A stretch of DNA of 64,000 nt, taken from the IMG/VR virus record IMGVR_UViG_3300042922_000836, positions 62,001 through 126,000 of that record; one strand, 5' to 3'. Below the pieces are notes generated by a model that was given only the letters and a program-made list of their open reading frames with translations, had not been told where the DNA came from and did not search any database. This DNA is from a virus. This document shows positions 26,199-33,975 of the stretch, piece by piece. A program made the position numbers and the translations under genes. Numbering within the stretch: position 1 is the first letter of the stretch; each line of letters opens with the position of its first letter.

Positions 26199-26534
26199 TT
26201 ACTTTTCAATAATAGTATATATTTTGCCATCTTGATTAATAATTTCATATTTTCTGTTAAATTCATTAAAATTAATATTATCATCGATAGTTACTTTATA
26301 TATGAATTTATCTGTCTTTATATTTTGTTTTTGAGAACCGATTGCTATTAACATAACAAAAATTAATGATATAGTAAAAATGATAATTGAACAAAGTTCT
26401 TCATCATGAAATAAACAAATTCCTATAATAAATGTAATTATACATAACATAACTAATAAAAAAATTTCTAATTCAGGGAAAAGTGTACTATTTATTATCT
26501 GAACTTGCTGACTTAAAATTTCAATACCTTCCAA
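26199..26534 (-). CDS. Two-span membrane protein, 111 aa, TTG start
   Basis: Two hydrophobic spans (about residues 22-42 and 49-67) are followed by a short soluble domain ending YEIINQDGKIYTIIEK. The TTG is 9 nt from AGGTAGG. Unknown. Confidence 0.45.
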   Translation of the reverse strand: MEGIEILSQQVQIINSTLFPELEIFLLVMLCIITFIIGICLFHDEELCSIIIFTISLIFVMLIAIGSQKQNIKTDKFIYKVTIDDNINFNEFNRKYEIINQDGKIYTIIEK

Positions 26535-26544
26535 AATATAAAAC

Positions 26545-26841
26545 CTACCTTTCTAATAAATAAATACTTGTTGCAACAAGAAGACAATCACCTGTATATG
26601 TTGCATATTGTGAATCTACTTTATAGCATTGTGGTTTATATTCATAACCACCACTCATATTAGAGCCTTCTTCATCATAAACAGGCAGACATACCCATTT
26701 TTCATCTTTTGAAAAAGTTAATCCATCAATTGAAACCCCATTAAGTGACCAGCCATTTCTACCTATTAAAATATCTTTATTTTTATGATCAATTTTTTGT
26801 TCATCTAATCTATGTAGAACATCTTTATAAATCCATTCCAT
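26545..26841 (-). CDS. Unknown 98-aa protein
   Basis: A short helix is followed by beta strands with aromatic residues (GRNGWSLNGVSIDGLTF, EKWVCLPVYDEEG). No motif is recognised. It overlaps the next upstream gene by 17 nt. Confidence 0.45.
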   Translation of the reverse strand: MEWIYKDVLHRLDEQKIDHKNKDILIGRNGWSLNGVSIDGLTFSKDEKWVCLPVYDEEGSNMSGGYEYKPQCYKVDSQYATYTGDCLLVATSIYLLER

Positions 26842-27205
26842 TTGATTTACTTCCCTCTTTTGGATTAACTACGATTAAATCTCCTGTAAAGAACAGCCAT
26901 TTAGGATCGGTGGTATCTTCTTTTAGACAGACAATACTTGGTTTTTCCCTATGTTTTTCATCATATACAAGAGTAAATATTTCATCTTTATGAGCTTCAG
27001 TCCAAGCTTTATATTTCTCCGATAATTTATCATAGTCAGGATGATTTCTAATTACATCTAAATTCAACTTGACTTTAGAAAACTCATCTAAATAAGGTGA
27101 TATTTGTAAAAGTTCCTTATAAGCTATCATTTTTCTAATTTCTTCATTAGATAAACCTTTCTTCTTTAATTGAGTTGTATAATTTCTTTTTTGTTCTCTG
27201 TTCAT
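26825..27205 (-). CDS. Unknown basic protein, 126 aa
   Basis: The N-terminus is basic and HTH-like (NYTTQLKKKGLSNEEIRKM), suggesting nucleic-acid contact. The C-terminus is beta-rich. No family is assigned. It is the first gene after the terminator of the candidate repressor, in an operon that continues leftward. Confidence 0.45.
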   Translation of the reverse strand: MNREQKRNYTTQLKKKGLSNEEIRKMIAYKELLQISPYLDEFSKVKLNLDVIRNHPDYDKLSEKYKAWTEAHKDEIFTLVYDEKHREKPSIVCLKEDTTDPKWLFFTGDLIVVNPKEGSKSNGMDL

Positions 27206-27335
27206 ATTTTATCAACCTTTCTTTACACATTGTTTTATTACTTATGACCTCATAAACTCTTTAATAATAATAAATAATCATAAAATTACTTATTATATAT
27301 TGGTTATACATTATAATTACTTGTTACGTTTATAA

Positions 27336-27359
27336 TCTAAAAATAAAGGGGAAATCCCC
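27336..27359 (-). terminator. Rho-independent terminator after the candidate repressor
   Basis: On the minus strand GGGG-ATTT-CCCC is followed by TTTATTTTT. It lies 15 nt beyond the stop at 27375 and would isolate the repressor-like gene as a single transcript. Confidence 0.7.
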
Positions 27360-27374
27360 AATATTTTTAATGTA

Positions 27375-28274
27375 TTATAATTTAAATGTTTTCTTCCACT
27401 GTTGATAATCGTTCATAAAAGCTTTAACTTGACTTGCATTTGGTTCACTATCATGGAAACCTTCTTCGATTAGAATGTCTTTATATTCAATACGATCTGC
27501 CCTACGTTCTTTTTCGTAAATTCGATAATACATACCTGAACGATATACACTCGTAATTGTTAGTTCTTTTGCCCAATCCGTTAGATATATCATTCTACTT
27601 ACTTTACGGAAATTAGTTGATACAGTCATACGAATTAGATAAGGTGTATTCTCTAAGTCTTTTGTATAACTACTACGAATATCACTTTCAATTTCAATAG
27701 TTTTCATTTGAAGTGCTTTTTTAAATGTATGAACTGATTGTGGATAAATTTTATATGTTTTAAAATCAAAATTAACAACACCATGTATTAAATCAATATC
27801 ATCTTTTTTAACATTTACCACATCTTGTATTCCACTAAATGCTAACCACAAAGCTGTACATGCCATTATATCAATTGTATCTACATTGGGATTATAACCA
27901 TACTTATCGAGATGCTCTTGAAAATGTTCTGGTGAACTAATGAGTTCATTCTTATGAGTTTCCATAAATTTAATTTTTGTGCTATCAACATCTTCAAGAA
28001 AGTTAGAGATATTACGGTCAACAAGTTGATTTAAAATACACCAATCAAGATATTTCCGAAGTAGGATAATCATTGAATTTACAGAGTTGGTTGTTTTCCC
28101 ACCACATTGTGCAATAACTGAAACAGCTTTTTCTCTGGTAAATTGTGAAAAATCTTTACCACTGTTTTTCTCAAACATTTCGATTGAGTTGAAAATTCTT
28201 ATGAGTCTGTCTTTTGTCATTTGTACTTCGGTGAAATCTTCAAGAAATTTTTCTTTTTGTTTTGAGTTATACAT
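27375..28274 (-). CDS. Degenerate tyrosine-recombinase-fold protein, candidate master repressor
   Basis: This 299-residue protein has a SAM-like core-binding region (VNSMIILLRKYLDWCI at about 65-80) and a catalytic-domain-like block (ACTALWLAFSGIQDVVNVKKDDIDL). The usual catalytic Arg after the Gly is not there (GIQ). The later LTITSVYRSGMYYRIYEKE region lacks a clear HxxR, and no active Tyr motif is visible. A recombinase fold without catalysis is the design of the SPbeta master repressor MrpR/YopR. It stands alone with its own strong promoter, an operator-like site at its start and a terminator, which fits a lysogeny repressor. Confidence 0.55.
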   Translation of the reverse strand: MYNSKQKEKFLEDFTEVQMTKDRLIRIFNSIEMFEKNSGKDFSQFTREKAVSVIAQCGGKTTNSVNSMIILLRKYLDWCILNQLVDRNISNFLEDVDSTKIKFMETHKNELISSPEHFQEHLDKYGYNPNVDTIDIMACTALWLAFSGIQDVVNVKKDDIDLIHGVVNFDFKTYKIYPQSVHTFKKALQMKTIEIESDIRSSYTKDLENTPYLIRMTVSTNFRKVSRMIYLTDWAKELTITSVYRSGMYYRIYEKERRADRIEYKDILIEEGFHDSEPNASQVKAFMNDYQQWKKTFKL

Positions 28275-28294
28275 TTAATCCCCTCCGTCTATTA

Positions 28295-28311
28295 ATATTA
28301 TTTTCAACATT
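28295..28311 (-). promoter_or_regulatory. Operator-like site AATGTTGAAAATAATAT
   Basis: This variant of the family motif begins 3 nt after the -10 box of the repressor-like gene's promoter. It differs at a few positions from the consensus. If the gene is the repressor, this would be an autoregulatory site. Confidence 0.4.
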
Positions 28312-28314
28312 GAT

Positions 28315-28343
28315 ATTATAGCATGTACGAAACATTTTGTCAA
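28315..28343 (-). promoter_or_regulatory. Host-type promoter of the repressor-like gene
   Basis: TTGACA (28338-28343) and TATAAT (28315-28320) are separated by 17 nt, with TGC before the -10 box. It lies 40 nt upstream of the ATG at 28274, which has GGAGGGG in front. Confidence 0.85.
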
Positions 28344-28382
28344 CTGTTTACAATATTGATTAACAAATAATTTACATATCTG

Positions 28383-28871
28383 CTATATATGTATTTTTTG
28401 TTCATAGAGATGTGTGAATTTTTTCAATTCGCTTTGTGTTGGTAAAATTTTATAACATTTACTTTCATAATCATTTTCATGCGGAGAATTATAGAATTCA
28501 TCAGATTTTTCAAATATTTCTAAATAAAATGTTTTATCATATTCACTGATTTCATTGCATGTTGCTTTTATAATACTTTCCCTTTCTGATTGCATCCAAA
28601 TAGCTGGTTTTATTTGAACTTCAATAAATATGATTAAATTTTCATTTACTCTACGAATTAGAAATGATAATTTAACATCATCTTTATTATAAAACACCCA
28701 CTCTTTTTCTTCAGCAATATCAATACATAAAGATTCAAGTAAAACAGTTGTTTCATAGCAATTATTATTAATAATTAAAAGTCCGTTTTCACCTAATATT
28801 ATGTCTGTTTCCTTAATCATATCCCAATCGACAGGTATACTCATTAATATATTATCGTGTCTAATTTTCAT
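28383..28871 (-). CDS. Unknown 162-aa protein
   Basis: This is a mixed alpha/beta protein with no recognised motif; notable stretches are PVDWDMIKETDIILGENGLL and FIEVQIKPAIWMQSE. The ATG at 28871 is preferred to one 15 nt earlier because GAGGT lies 8 nt before it. It is probably expressed with the MazF-like gene, or from the operator-bearing gap between them. Confidence 0.45.
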   Translation of the reverse strand: MKIRHDNILMSIPVDWDMIKETDIILGENGLLIINNNCYETTVLLESLCIDIAEEKEWVFYNKDDVKLSFLIRRVNENLIIFIEVQIKPAIWMQSERESIIKATCNEISEYDKTFYLEIFEKSDEFYNSPHENDYESKCYKILPTQSELKKFTHLYEQKIHI

Positions 28872-28906
28872 TCTTAGATACCTCATTTATAAATTATGTA
28901 GTAAAC

Positions 28907-28951
28907 TATGCTTGAATTTAAATATTACTTTAATCGTATTTTCCAAGCATA
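28907..28951. promoter_or_regulatory. 8-bp inverted repeat enclosing an operator-like site
   Basis: TATGCTTG and CAAGCATA are perfect inverse copies, 29 nt apart. The loop holds a family motif read on the minus strand as TACGATTAAAGTAATAT (28922-28938). It lies between the MazF-like gene and the next gene and may combine an RNA hairpin and a protein site. Confidence 0.45.
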
Positions 28952-28964
28952 ATTTGTGGATTCG

Positions 28965-29408
28965 CTAACAAAATGCTACAATGTCTTTAAATTGTGATGT
29001 ATTCTGAACACCTTTGTTATAAGCCATTATTGTTATAGGATTCTGAAATGCCATTGCATATGCTATTTTCAATAACTGGTCTTCTGTTAAATGCCCTACA
29101 CATTCTTCAATTTCATTCTGAGTTAAAGTATCTCTGTTTTCTATCATAACTGTTGAGTCTGCTGTAGTACCAGCAATTTCACCCGCTATGTAGTTTACAT
29201 GTGATGGAGAAGGTTTGCCCCATCTTTTTGAGGTTATCGGGAAAGCTTCAACTACATCAGAAAAATAATTAAACTTGTTGTTAGAAATTATAACGTACAA
29301 ATGTCTTCCCACATATTTTCTGTTTCCGTTAGAACCTTCTCTCTCTACCGTTGCCCAAACTACATCACCAATTTTGTATGATGTTTTTTTTCTTATGTTG
29401 TTATTCAA
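28965..29408 (-). CDS. PemK/MazF-like protein
   Basis: This 147-residue protein has the PemK/MazF barrel pattern. KIGDVVWATVE starts the first strand, then GRHLYVIISNNKFN, then AFPITSKR, a Thr-rich strand (GTTADSTVMIENRDTLTQ) and a C-terminal helix. The family includes mRNA-cutting toxins, but phage copies may be regulators. No typical antitoxin gene is beside it. It starts with TTG at 29408 behind a GGGGTATACCCC palindrome and is driven by the promoter at 29454. Confidence 0.7.
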   Translation of the reverse strand: MNNNIRKKTSYKIGDVVWATVEREGSNGNRKYVGRHLYVIISNNKFNYFSDVVEAFPITSKRWGKPSPSHVNYIAGEIAGTTADSTVMIENRDTLTQNEIEECVGHLTEDQLLKIAYAMAFQNPITIMAYNKGVQNTSQFKDIVAFC

Positions 29409-29420
29409 GGGGTATACCCC
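29409..29420. promoter_or_regulatory. GGGGTATACCCC palindrome in the MazF-like ribosome binding site
   Basis: This perfect 12-bp palindrome lies directly against the TTG start and overlaps the GGAGGGG Shine-Dalgarno sequence. It could fold as a GGGG/CCCC hairpin that hides the site, or bind a dimeric protein. Confidence 0.5.
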
Positions 29421-29435
29421 TCCTTTCAATTATCT

Positions 29436-29452
29436 AACGTTTAAAGTAATAA
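29436..29452 (+). promoter_or_regulatory. Operator-like site AACGTTTAAAGTAATAA
   Basis: This is a perfect family match in plus orientation, immediately after the -10 box of the promoter at 29454-29482. It is inverted relative to the direction of transcription, unlike most sites. Confidence 0.5.
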
Positions 29453-29453
29453 T

Positions 29454-29482
29454 ATTATACTACCTTTATCTCTTTTTGTCAA
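29454..29482 (-). promoter_or_regulatory. Host-type promoter of the MazF-like gene
   Basis: TTGACA (29477-29482), a 17-nt spacer and TATAAT (29454-29459), with the shared CCTATTGAC flank and GGTAG before the -10 box. It overlaps the 3' end of the upstream gene. Confidence 0.85.
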
Positions 29483-29933
29483 TAGGTTTTTTTACTTTAT
29501 TTTGTGAATTTTCTGTTACAGAAAACCAATTCAATCGAATTTCTTTATTATATTCCAACAAATTTATTATTTCAATAGGTGACATTTGTGCTTTAATCGG
29601 CATAATATCATTGTTTCTACGTTTATAATAATAATTGTTTTCATTTCTTTTATTATTAAAAGCATTACATTCTATGGAAAATGAAAGATCACAATTATAA
29701 TTATTGCTCCTTTCTATTTTAATATCAACTACATTATCACTGTCTGTGTCAGAAACATTCATACCATTTTTCTTTGCCAATTCAAGAACAGTATGTAAAT
29801 CATTCTTATCTATTTTACTTGTAATGATAGGAATGAGCCATGAGTTTTTATAATTAAATTTATCGGTTAATTTTAATAAATCCATTGTAATAGGAAATTG
29901 AGTTAAAATTTTATCGTTTTCATATATGTTCAT
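29466..29933 (-). CDS. Unknown 155-aa protein
   Basis: The protein is Asn-rich and of mixed secondary structure, ending in a basic tail (KVKKPIDKKR). No family is recognised. It has its own promoter with a flanking inverted repeat at 30004-30041, so it is probably tightly regulated. Its last codons hold the -35 box of the next promoter. Confidence 0.45.
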   Translation of the reverse strand: MNIYENDKILTQFPITMDLLKLTDKFNYKNSWLIPIITSKIDKNDLHTVLELAKKNGMNVSDTDSDNVVDIKIERSNNYNCDLSFSIECNAFNNKRNENNYYYKRRNNDIMPIKAQMSPIEIINLLEYNKEIRLNWFSVTENSQNKVKKPIDKKR

Positions 29934-30003
29934 ATCTTATATAAGCAGATGTTCTGCTTTTCCTTCTTTCTCTCTCTATAATTTAATAATCAGTAACACA
30001 TTT

Positions 30004-30041
30004 TGTGATATTATTATAAGACAAATATCACAGTTTGTCAA
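30004..30041 (-). promoter_or_regulatory. Host-type promoter with 9-bp inverted-repeat operator around -10
   Basis: TTGACA (30036-30041), 17-nt spacer, TATAAT (30013-30018). TGTGATATT (30004-30012) and AATATCACA (30024-30032) are perfect inverse copies bracketing the -10 box. This is a classic layout for a dimeric repressor, distinct from the AACGNTNAAAGTAATAA sites. Confidence 0.75.
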
Positions 30042-30128
30042 GTGTCAAATTTTGATTGTCGATTTTATTTAACCATAAATATTTTAATGCTTTATTATAC
30101 TAAAATATTTTGATGTTTTAGTGATGAA

Positions 30129-30479
30129 TTAATTAATTAAATCCCAATATTTCTCTACAATCGGTTTTGCATCAGTATACTGAGGATATCCATATAAATC
30201 TTCACTTATTGCTGAGTTTAAACAATTTTGAATAATAGCTGTTACATATTTTTTTGTATATTTTATTCTTTTAAACTGCACAATAAAAGCTTTTATATTT
30301 TCTTCTCCGACAGTTGTATTATGCTCTTTTAAATACATATCGCTTTTAATAGGATTTTTTGGGTTCTCATCCAATTCTCTTACTTTTTGTATTAATTTCT
30401 TTTTTTTATATTTGTTATGAAAGAAACAACCAATAGCTACAAAGATCCAAAAATAAGCGATAAATATTGTTAATGCCAT
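30129..30479 (-). CDS. Membrane-anchored 116-aa protein
   Basis: An N-terminal span (about residues 3-20, IFIAYFWIFVAIGCFF) is followed by a basic stretch (NKYKKKKLIQK) and a soluble domain, probably cytoplasmic. Unknown. Confidence 0.45.
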   Translation of the reverse strand: MALTIFIAYFWIFVAIGCFFHNKYKKKKLIQKVRELDENPKNPIKSDMYLKEHNTTVGEENIKAFIVQFKRIKYTKKYVTAIIQNCLNSAISEDLYGYPQYTDAKPIVEKYWDLIN

Positions 30480-30574
30480 AAACTTTCCCCCTTATTATTG
30501 AATTTTAATTATCAGAAGATATGTTTCAAATCATGTGGTATCATTTTTAAATATTAAACATTCAATTCTCATCT

Positions 30575-30790
30575 TTATTTCCTCTCTTTAAGTTTCTTTA
30601 ATTCTTTATTATAAGAAGCTTGTAAATTATTCATAAATTTTACATCTATTTCATTGTAGTTTCCAGTATCACCCTCTATTTCATCTGCAAAGGATACATC
30701 ACTTGCAATAAAACTATCCAAACATTTGTCTTCAATAACATCTTTATTAAAAATATCTTTCGCTGTTTTGTTTTTTTCAGTGTTATTCAT
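30575..30790 (-). CDS. Unknown acidic 71-aa protein
   Basis: This is a small, charged, probably disordered protein with a C-terminal lysine-rich helix (NKELKKLKERK). No motif is seen. Confidence 0.4.
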   Translation of the reverse strand: MNNTEKNKTAKDIFNKDVIEDKCLDSFIASDVSFADEIEGDTGNYNEIDVKFMNNLQASYNKELKKLKERK

Positions 30791-30826
30791 AATGCTAATT
30801 CCTTTTCAAGAAGAATTTATTTTATA

Positions 30827-31348
30827 TTATCTTTCTTGTTCTAATAACCGTCTAACTTTATTAATTTCTTCGTCTGAATGGACTGTACCACCCGCATTGA
30901 ATTCGATATACCATTGAAGAACTTCTTTCCTTGTTTGAAGATCATTTATATTAATTTTCATAACATTCAAAAAATCAGGCTTGTCTTCATATTCATTGAA
31001 ATAATAACCAAGCACTTTAATTTCATTATTAATAAATCTTTTCATAGCAGTAATTCTTTGAAGTCCATCAACACAGACAAATTCTTTATATGGATTATTT
31101 TTATGCCTATATGTCCAATTGGGATGATTTAAATAAACTATTCTTGATGTATTACCACCTTTCAAAATGAATTCAACAAATTTTATTTGTTGATTTTCAA
31201 TCCAAATATTACCTCTTTGAAAATCTGGATTTAAAATTAATCCATCATCTTTTTCCATCCTTTCTATCGATTTTACAAAATCAACTATATCATAATCACC
31301 TTGCCATGATCCATATTTCGTAAACTGTGGAATATCAAAAAATTTCAT
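30827..31348 (-). CDS. DUF262 / ParB-like-fold protein
   Basis: This 173-residue protein carries the DUF262 core: NPDFQRGNIWIENQQIKFVE near residue 40, and the DGLQR motif near 95, equivalent to the DGQQR nucleotide-site motif of GmrS. DUF262 proteins include type IV restriction enzymes and other NTP-using factors. Here the usual DUF1524 HNH partner is absent, so this is a stand-alone domain. It may be an anti-restriction or decoy protein, or a phage NTPase; this is inferred. Confidence 0.65.
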   Translation of the reverse strand: MKFFDIPQFTKYGSWQGDYDIVDFVKSIERMEKDDGLILNPDFQRGNIWIENQQIKFVEFILKGGNTSRIVYLNHPNWTYRHKNNPYKEFVCVDGLQRITAMKRFINNEIKVLGYYFNEYEDKPDFLNVMKININDLQTRKEVLQWYIEFNAGGTVHSDEEINKVRRLLEQER

Positions 31349-31363
31349 ATGTATTTCCTTTCT

Positions 31364-31705
31364 TTAATCTTCATATGCATTTTTATCTTTCCAAACCCAA
31401 AAACAAGTATCAATATCATTTTGTTCATTGAATTTTGTAAAAGGTATAGTTAGAAAGAAAAACTTATTGTAACCATCTATTGTTTTATCTGAATTTTCCC
31501 AAGTACCACTGATAAAACTATTAATTTTATTTTCTTTCAGATATTCTTTAAAACTTTCAATATTTTCAAGATGTTCTTCTTTTGATTTTGCATTAATTAT
31601 AATAAATTCAAAGCTAAGACCACTAACTGTAGTCCTTTTAAGTAAATGGTTTGTCATGTCCTGTTCTTCTTTTTGAGTTATTACCTGTATTAATTTTGCA
31701 TCCAT
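31364..31705 (-). CDS. Unknown 113-aa protein
   Basis: A beta-rich core with FEFIIINAKSKEEHLENIESF and a C-terminal CFWVWKDK. No family is recognised. The start is taken at ATG 31705; an earlier TTG frame would overlap the Shine-Dalgarno sequence. Confidence 0.4.
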   Translation of the reverse strand: MDAKLIQVITQKEEQDMTNHLLKRTTVSGLSFEFIIINAKSKEEHLENIESFKEYLKENKINSFISGTWENSDKTIDGYNKFFFLTIPFTKFNEQNDIDTCFWVWKDKNAYED

Positions 31706-31712
31706 AATGTGT

Positions 31713-32099
31713 TTATTCTCCTTTTTCAATTATATTTTTAATCTGCCTGAGCTGATTTAATGATAATTGAGAATCACTACCATATTCAGAGAAATGTTTC
31801 TTAATGAAATCTATAAGATTATGAGATTCAATTTCTATATTGAGAGCTTCTTTGTTTAAATATAATTTCCATTCAGGAGAAAACTGACCACTTCTTTCAC
31901 GAAAATTATCTTCAATATTAAATTGTATTGAACAATGAGGCTCTCCAAAAGTTGTCGTAATGTATTTTCTACCAATATCTACTACAGTTACCTCTTTCAA
32001 AAGGTCATCAAATCGGCTTTTTTGATATCCAATATATTTTATATATACAACTTGTCCTTTTTTGAAATCACTTTTAACCATTGCATTACCAACTTTCAT
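31713..32099 (-). CDS. Barrel-type phage protein A, paralogue of the next gene
   Basis: The 128-residue protein opens with SDFKKGQVVYIKYIG, a strand set typical of a small beta barrel, then EWKLYLNKEAL and a C-terminal helix LSLNQLRQIKNII. The upstream gene encodes a clearly similar protein (SDFKKSQTVYIA, EWKLYLHKED, LSYNQLIRIREII), so the pair arose by duplication. Start and stop overlap as ATGA. Function unknown. Confidence 0.5.
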   Translation of the reverse strand: MKVGNAMVKSDFKKGQVVYIKYIGYQKSRFDDLLKEVTVVDIGRKYITTTFGEPHCSIQFNIEDNFRERSGQFSPEWKLYLNKEALNIEIESHNLIDFIKKHFSEYGSDSQLSLNQLRQIKNIIEKGE

Positions 32100-32539
32100 T
32101 CATCATTATCATATAATTTACTTATCGTATCGTTCCATTGAAAAAGATTGGTATCTTTTTGCTGTATTGAAATATCTATATTTTCGTATATAATCTCTCT
32201 GATTCTTATAAGCTGATTATATGATAAATTAGCGGAATTTTCATTAAAATTAAAAAATGGCTTAATATCATTTATAATTTTTTCATTTTCAGTTACATAA
32301 TTAGATTCGATATCTTCCTTATGTAAATATAATTTCCATTCGTATGCATATTTGCAAACCTGATGGAATTCATTTTTAATATCAAATTGAATATTATTTA
32401 AATATTCTCTATAATCTACAGTTAAATAATTAACTCCAATACTTTTGACTGTAACTTCTATTACCATATTTGGATTTACGGAAGCTATATAAACCGTTTG
32501 ACTTTTCTTAAAATCACTTTTTTCTATTTTAGACACCAA
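32096..32539 (-). CDS. Barrel-type phage protein B, paralogue of 31713-32099
   Basis: This 147-residue protein shows the same three blocks as its neighbour. The start is uncertain: TTG at 32539 followed by GTG, with no clear Shine-Dalgarno sequence. Related barrel openings also occur in the protein at 33962-34354 (KVGDKVAVNV), so this region may hold a small expanded family. Confidence 0.45.
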   Translation of the reverse strand: MVSKIEKSDFKKSQTVYIASVNPNMVIEVTVKSIGVNYLTVDYREYLNNIQFDIKNEFHQVCKYAYEWKLYLHKEDIESNYVTENEKIINDIKPFFNFNENSANLSYNQLIRIREIIYENIDISIQQKDTNLFQWNDTISKLYDNDE

Positions 32540-32570
32540 CTTTCTAAATTCATCTTACATCTATATTTTT

Positions 32571-33155
32571 TTATATTAACCTCATATTATGTTTAGCCTG
32601 ATATTCTGCCCAACAATCCATGAAAGCATTTGAATTATCTTTCAATAACCGTTTGTATTTTCTATATTTCTTTTTCAATTCTTTCATTTCTTCGTATACA
32701 TCTTCATTGACATAACTCCAAATATCAAAATAAATTGTATCGAATTTAGTTCCCTTTGGAAATTCATGCGTAAAACAATCACTTTCTATTATTTTAACTT
32801 TTTCATTTAAAGGGAGTTGGTTTCCGACCAATTCAATTACTTCTTTATATTTTTCCAATATTGTTATTGATTTTACATCAAATTTATCTTGAATTGCTAA
32901 TACAATTAAGCCTAACCCTAACCCAGCGATCAGCACATCACCGTTGGCATTGTATACAAAATTGCTATTTGTTCTTGTTTCCATAGGTGTATTTGACATT
33001 ACACATTCATCATTATATGTAAGCCTAATATAATTTCCATAAGGAATTGTATCCATAATAAATCGGTTTTCTTTTGTTACGGTGAATTTTTCTAATTTAA
33101 ATTTGCCTACTTGCCCTTCTTTTAGAATTTCATGCATTTCTTTATATAAACCTAT
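32571..33155 (-). CDS. SAM-dependent methyltransferase-like protein
   Basis: This protein of about 194 residues has a Rossmann-type motif I, VLIAGLGLGLIVLAI, followed by SITILEKYKEVIE and KIIESDCF. That is the spermidine-synthase or class I methyltransferase order. The substrate is unknown. AGGAG lies 8 nt before an in-frame ATA (33153-33155), taken as start; an in-frame GTG at 33164 is almost inside the Shine-Dalgarno sequence. Confidence 0.6.
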   Translation of the reverse strand: MGLYKEMHEILKEGQVGKFKLEKFTVTKENRFIMDTIPYGNYIRLTYNDECVMSNTPMETRTNSNFVYNANGDVLIAGLGLGLIVLAIQDKFDVKSITILEKYKEVIELVGNQLPLNEKVKIIESDCFTHEFPKGTKFDTIYFDIWSYVNEDVYEEMKELKKKYRKYKRLLKDNSNAFMDCWAEYQAKHNMRLI

Positions 33156-33166
33156 ATGAATCACTC

Positions 33167-33517
33167 CTATTCATTTTTTAAAATATTTTCTCGGTTTTCA
33201 ATATTCTCTTTGAGTTCACCTTTTAAATATAATTCCTGTTTATATTGTCTTAATTTTCTAACAGATTCCGTTAATTTTTTTCTGTCAGAATATTCTTGCC
33301 AGTGTTCCTTTTGCCTTATTCTTCTTTTTTCGGCTATTTCAGGATTGACTATTATTTGAATTAATGTTCTGCTAACACCAAATTGTTTTGCTAAAATTCT
33401 TGTTCCGACTTTTTGCGTTTTATATATTTCTCTGATTTCATGTTTTTGTTCATCTGTTAGTTTTTTTCGTCTATCTTGTAGACCTGTTAATTTAATTTTC
33501 TCACTTTTATATGGCAC
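33167..33517 (-). CDS. Helix-turn-helix protein, 116 aa
   Basis: A resolvase-type HTH is visible (LTDEQKHEIREIYKTQKVG then RILAKQFGVSRTLIQIIV), followed by a long basic helix. It probably binds DNA and may regulate a local operon. It starts with GTG behind GAGG. Confidence 0.6.
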   Translation of the reverse strand: MPYKSEKIKLTGLQDRRKKLTDEQKHEIREIYKTQKVGTRILAKQFGVSRTLIQIIVNPEIAEKRRIRQKEHWQEYSDRKKLTESVRKLRQYKQELYLKGELKENIENRENILKNE

Positions 33518-33540
33518 TAATTCCTCTCCTATTATAATTA

Positions 33541-33729
33541 TTAATATTTTATATTCAAATTATCATATTGCTCATCGGTTATAGAAATTACATCAAGAAT
33601 TTTAACTTCTGTTGTAGTTCCTGATATAAATCTTTTTTGTCCTTTTTTCCAAGAATAATTATCACTTGATAACCACCATAAATTTTTCTTTGATTTTGTA
33701 TATTGAGCCAATATTAGATAATGTTCCAT
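33541..33729 (-). CDS. Unknown 62-aa protein
   Basis: A short beta-rich protein with many aromatic residues (KKNLWWLSSDNYSWKKGQK). No family is recognised; it sits in a run of small genes. Confidence 0.4.
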   Translation of the reverse strand: MEHYLILAQYTKSKKNLWWLSSDNYSWKKGQKRFISGTTTEVKILDVISITDEQYDNLNIKY

Positions 33730-33747
33730 TTCTTTTTCCTCTCAATC

Positions 33748-33975
33748 TTAAAATACCCATTGTTCTCTGTCAATCATTAAATGAAATTCATTTCTACTGA
33801 TATGTGCATTTTTAATTGCAAGTTCCTGATATTCTTTTGGTATATCTTTTAATTTATATCCTTTTTGAACTTTGCCTGTATTATCTTCAAAAATAATAAT
33901 CATATTTTGATTTAAAAACGGTAATATTTCATTTACTTTCATTTTATCATTCATATCATTTTTAATTTCTAACAT
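33748..33975 (-). CDS. Unknown 75-aa protein
   Basis: A small alpha/beta protein ending FHLMIDREQWVF. KVNEILPFLNQNMIIIFED near the start resembles a segment in the next protein (KINELIPLLNIENLKILLQ), so the two may share a domain. Confidence 0.4.
   Translation of the reverse strand: MLEIKNDMNDKMKVNEILPFLNQNMIIIFEDNTGKVQKGYKLKDIPKEYQELAIKNAHISRNEFHLMIDREQWVF

Noticed and set aside
28965-29408. Classical MazEF toxin-antitoxin pair
   Set aside because: No small antitoxin gene overlaps or precedes the MazF-like gene, so only the single protein is reported.
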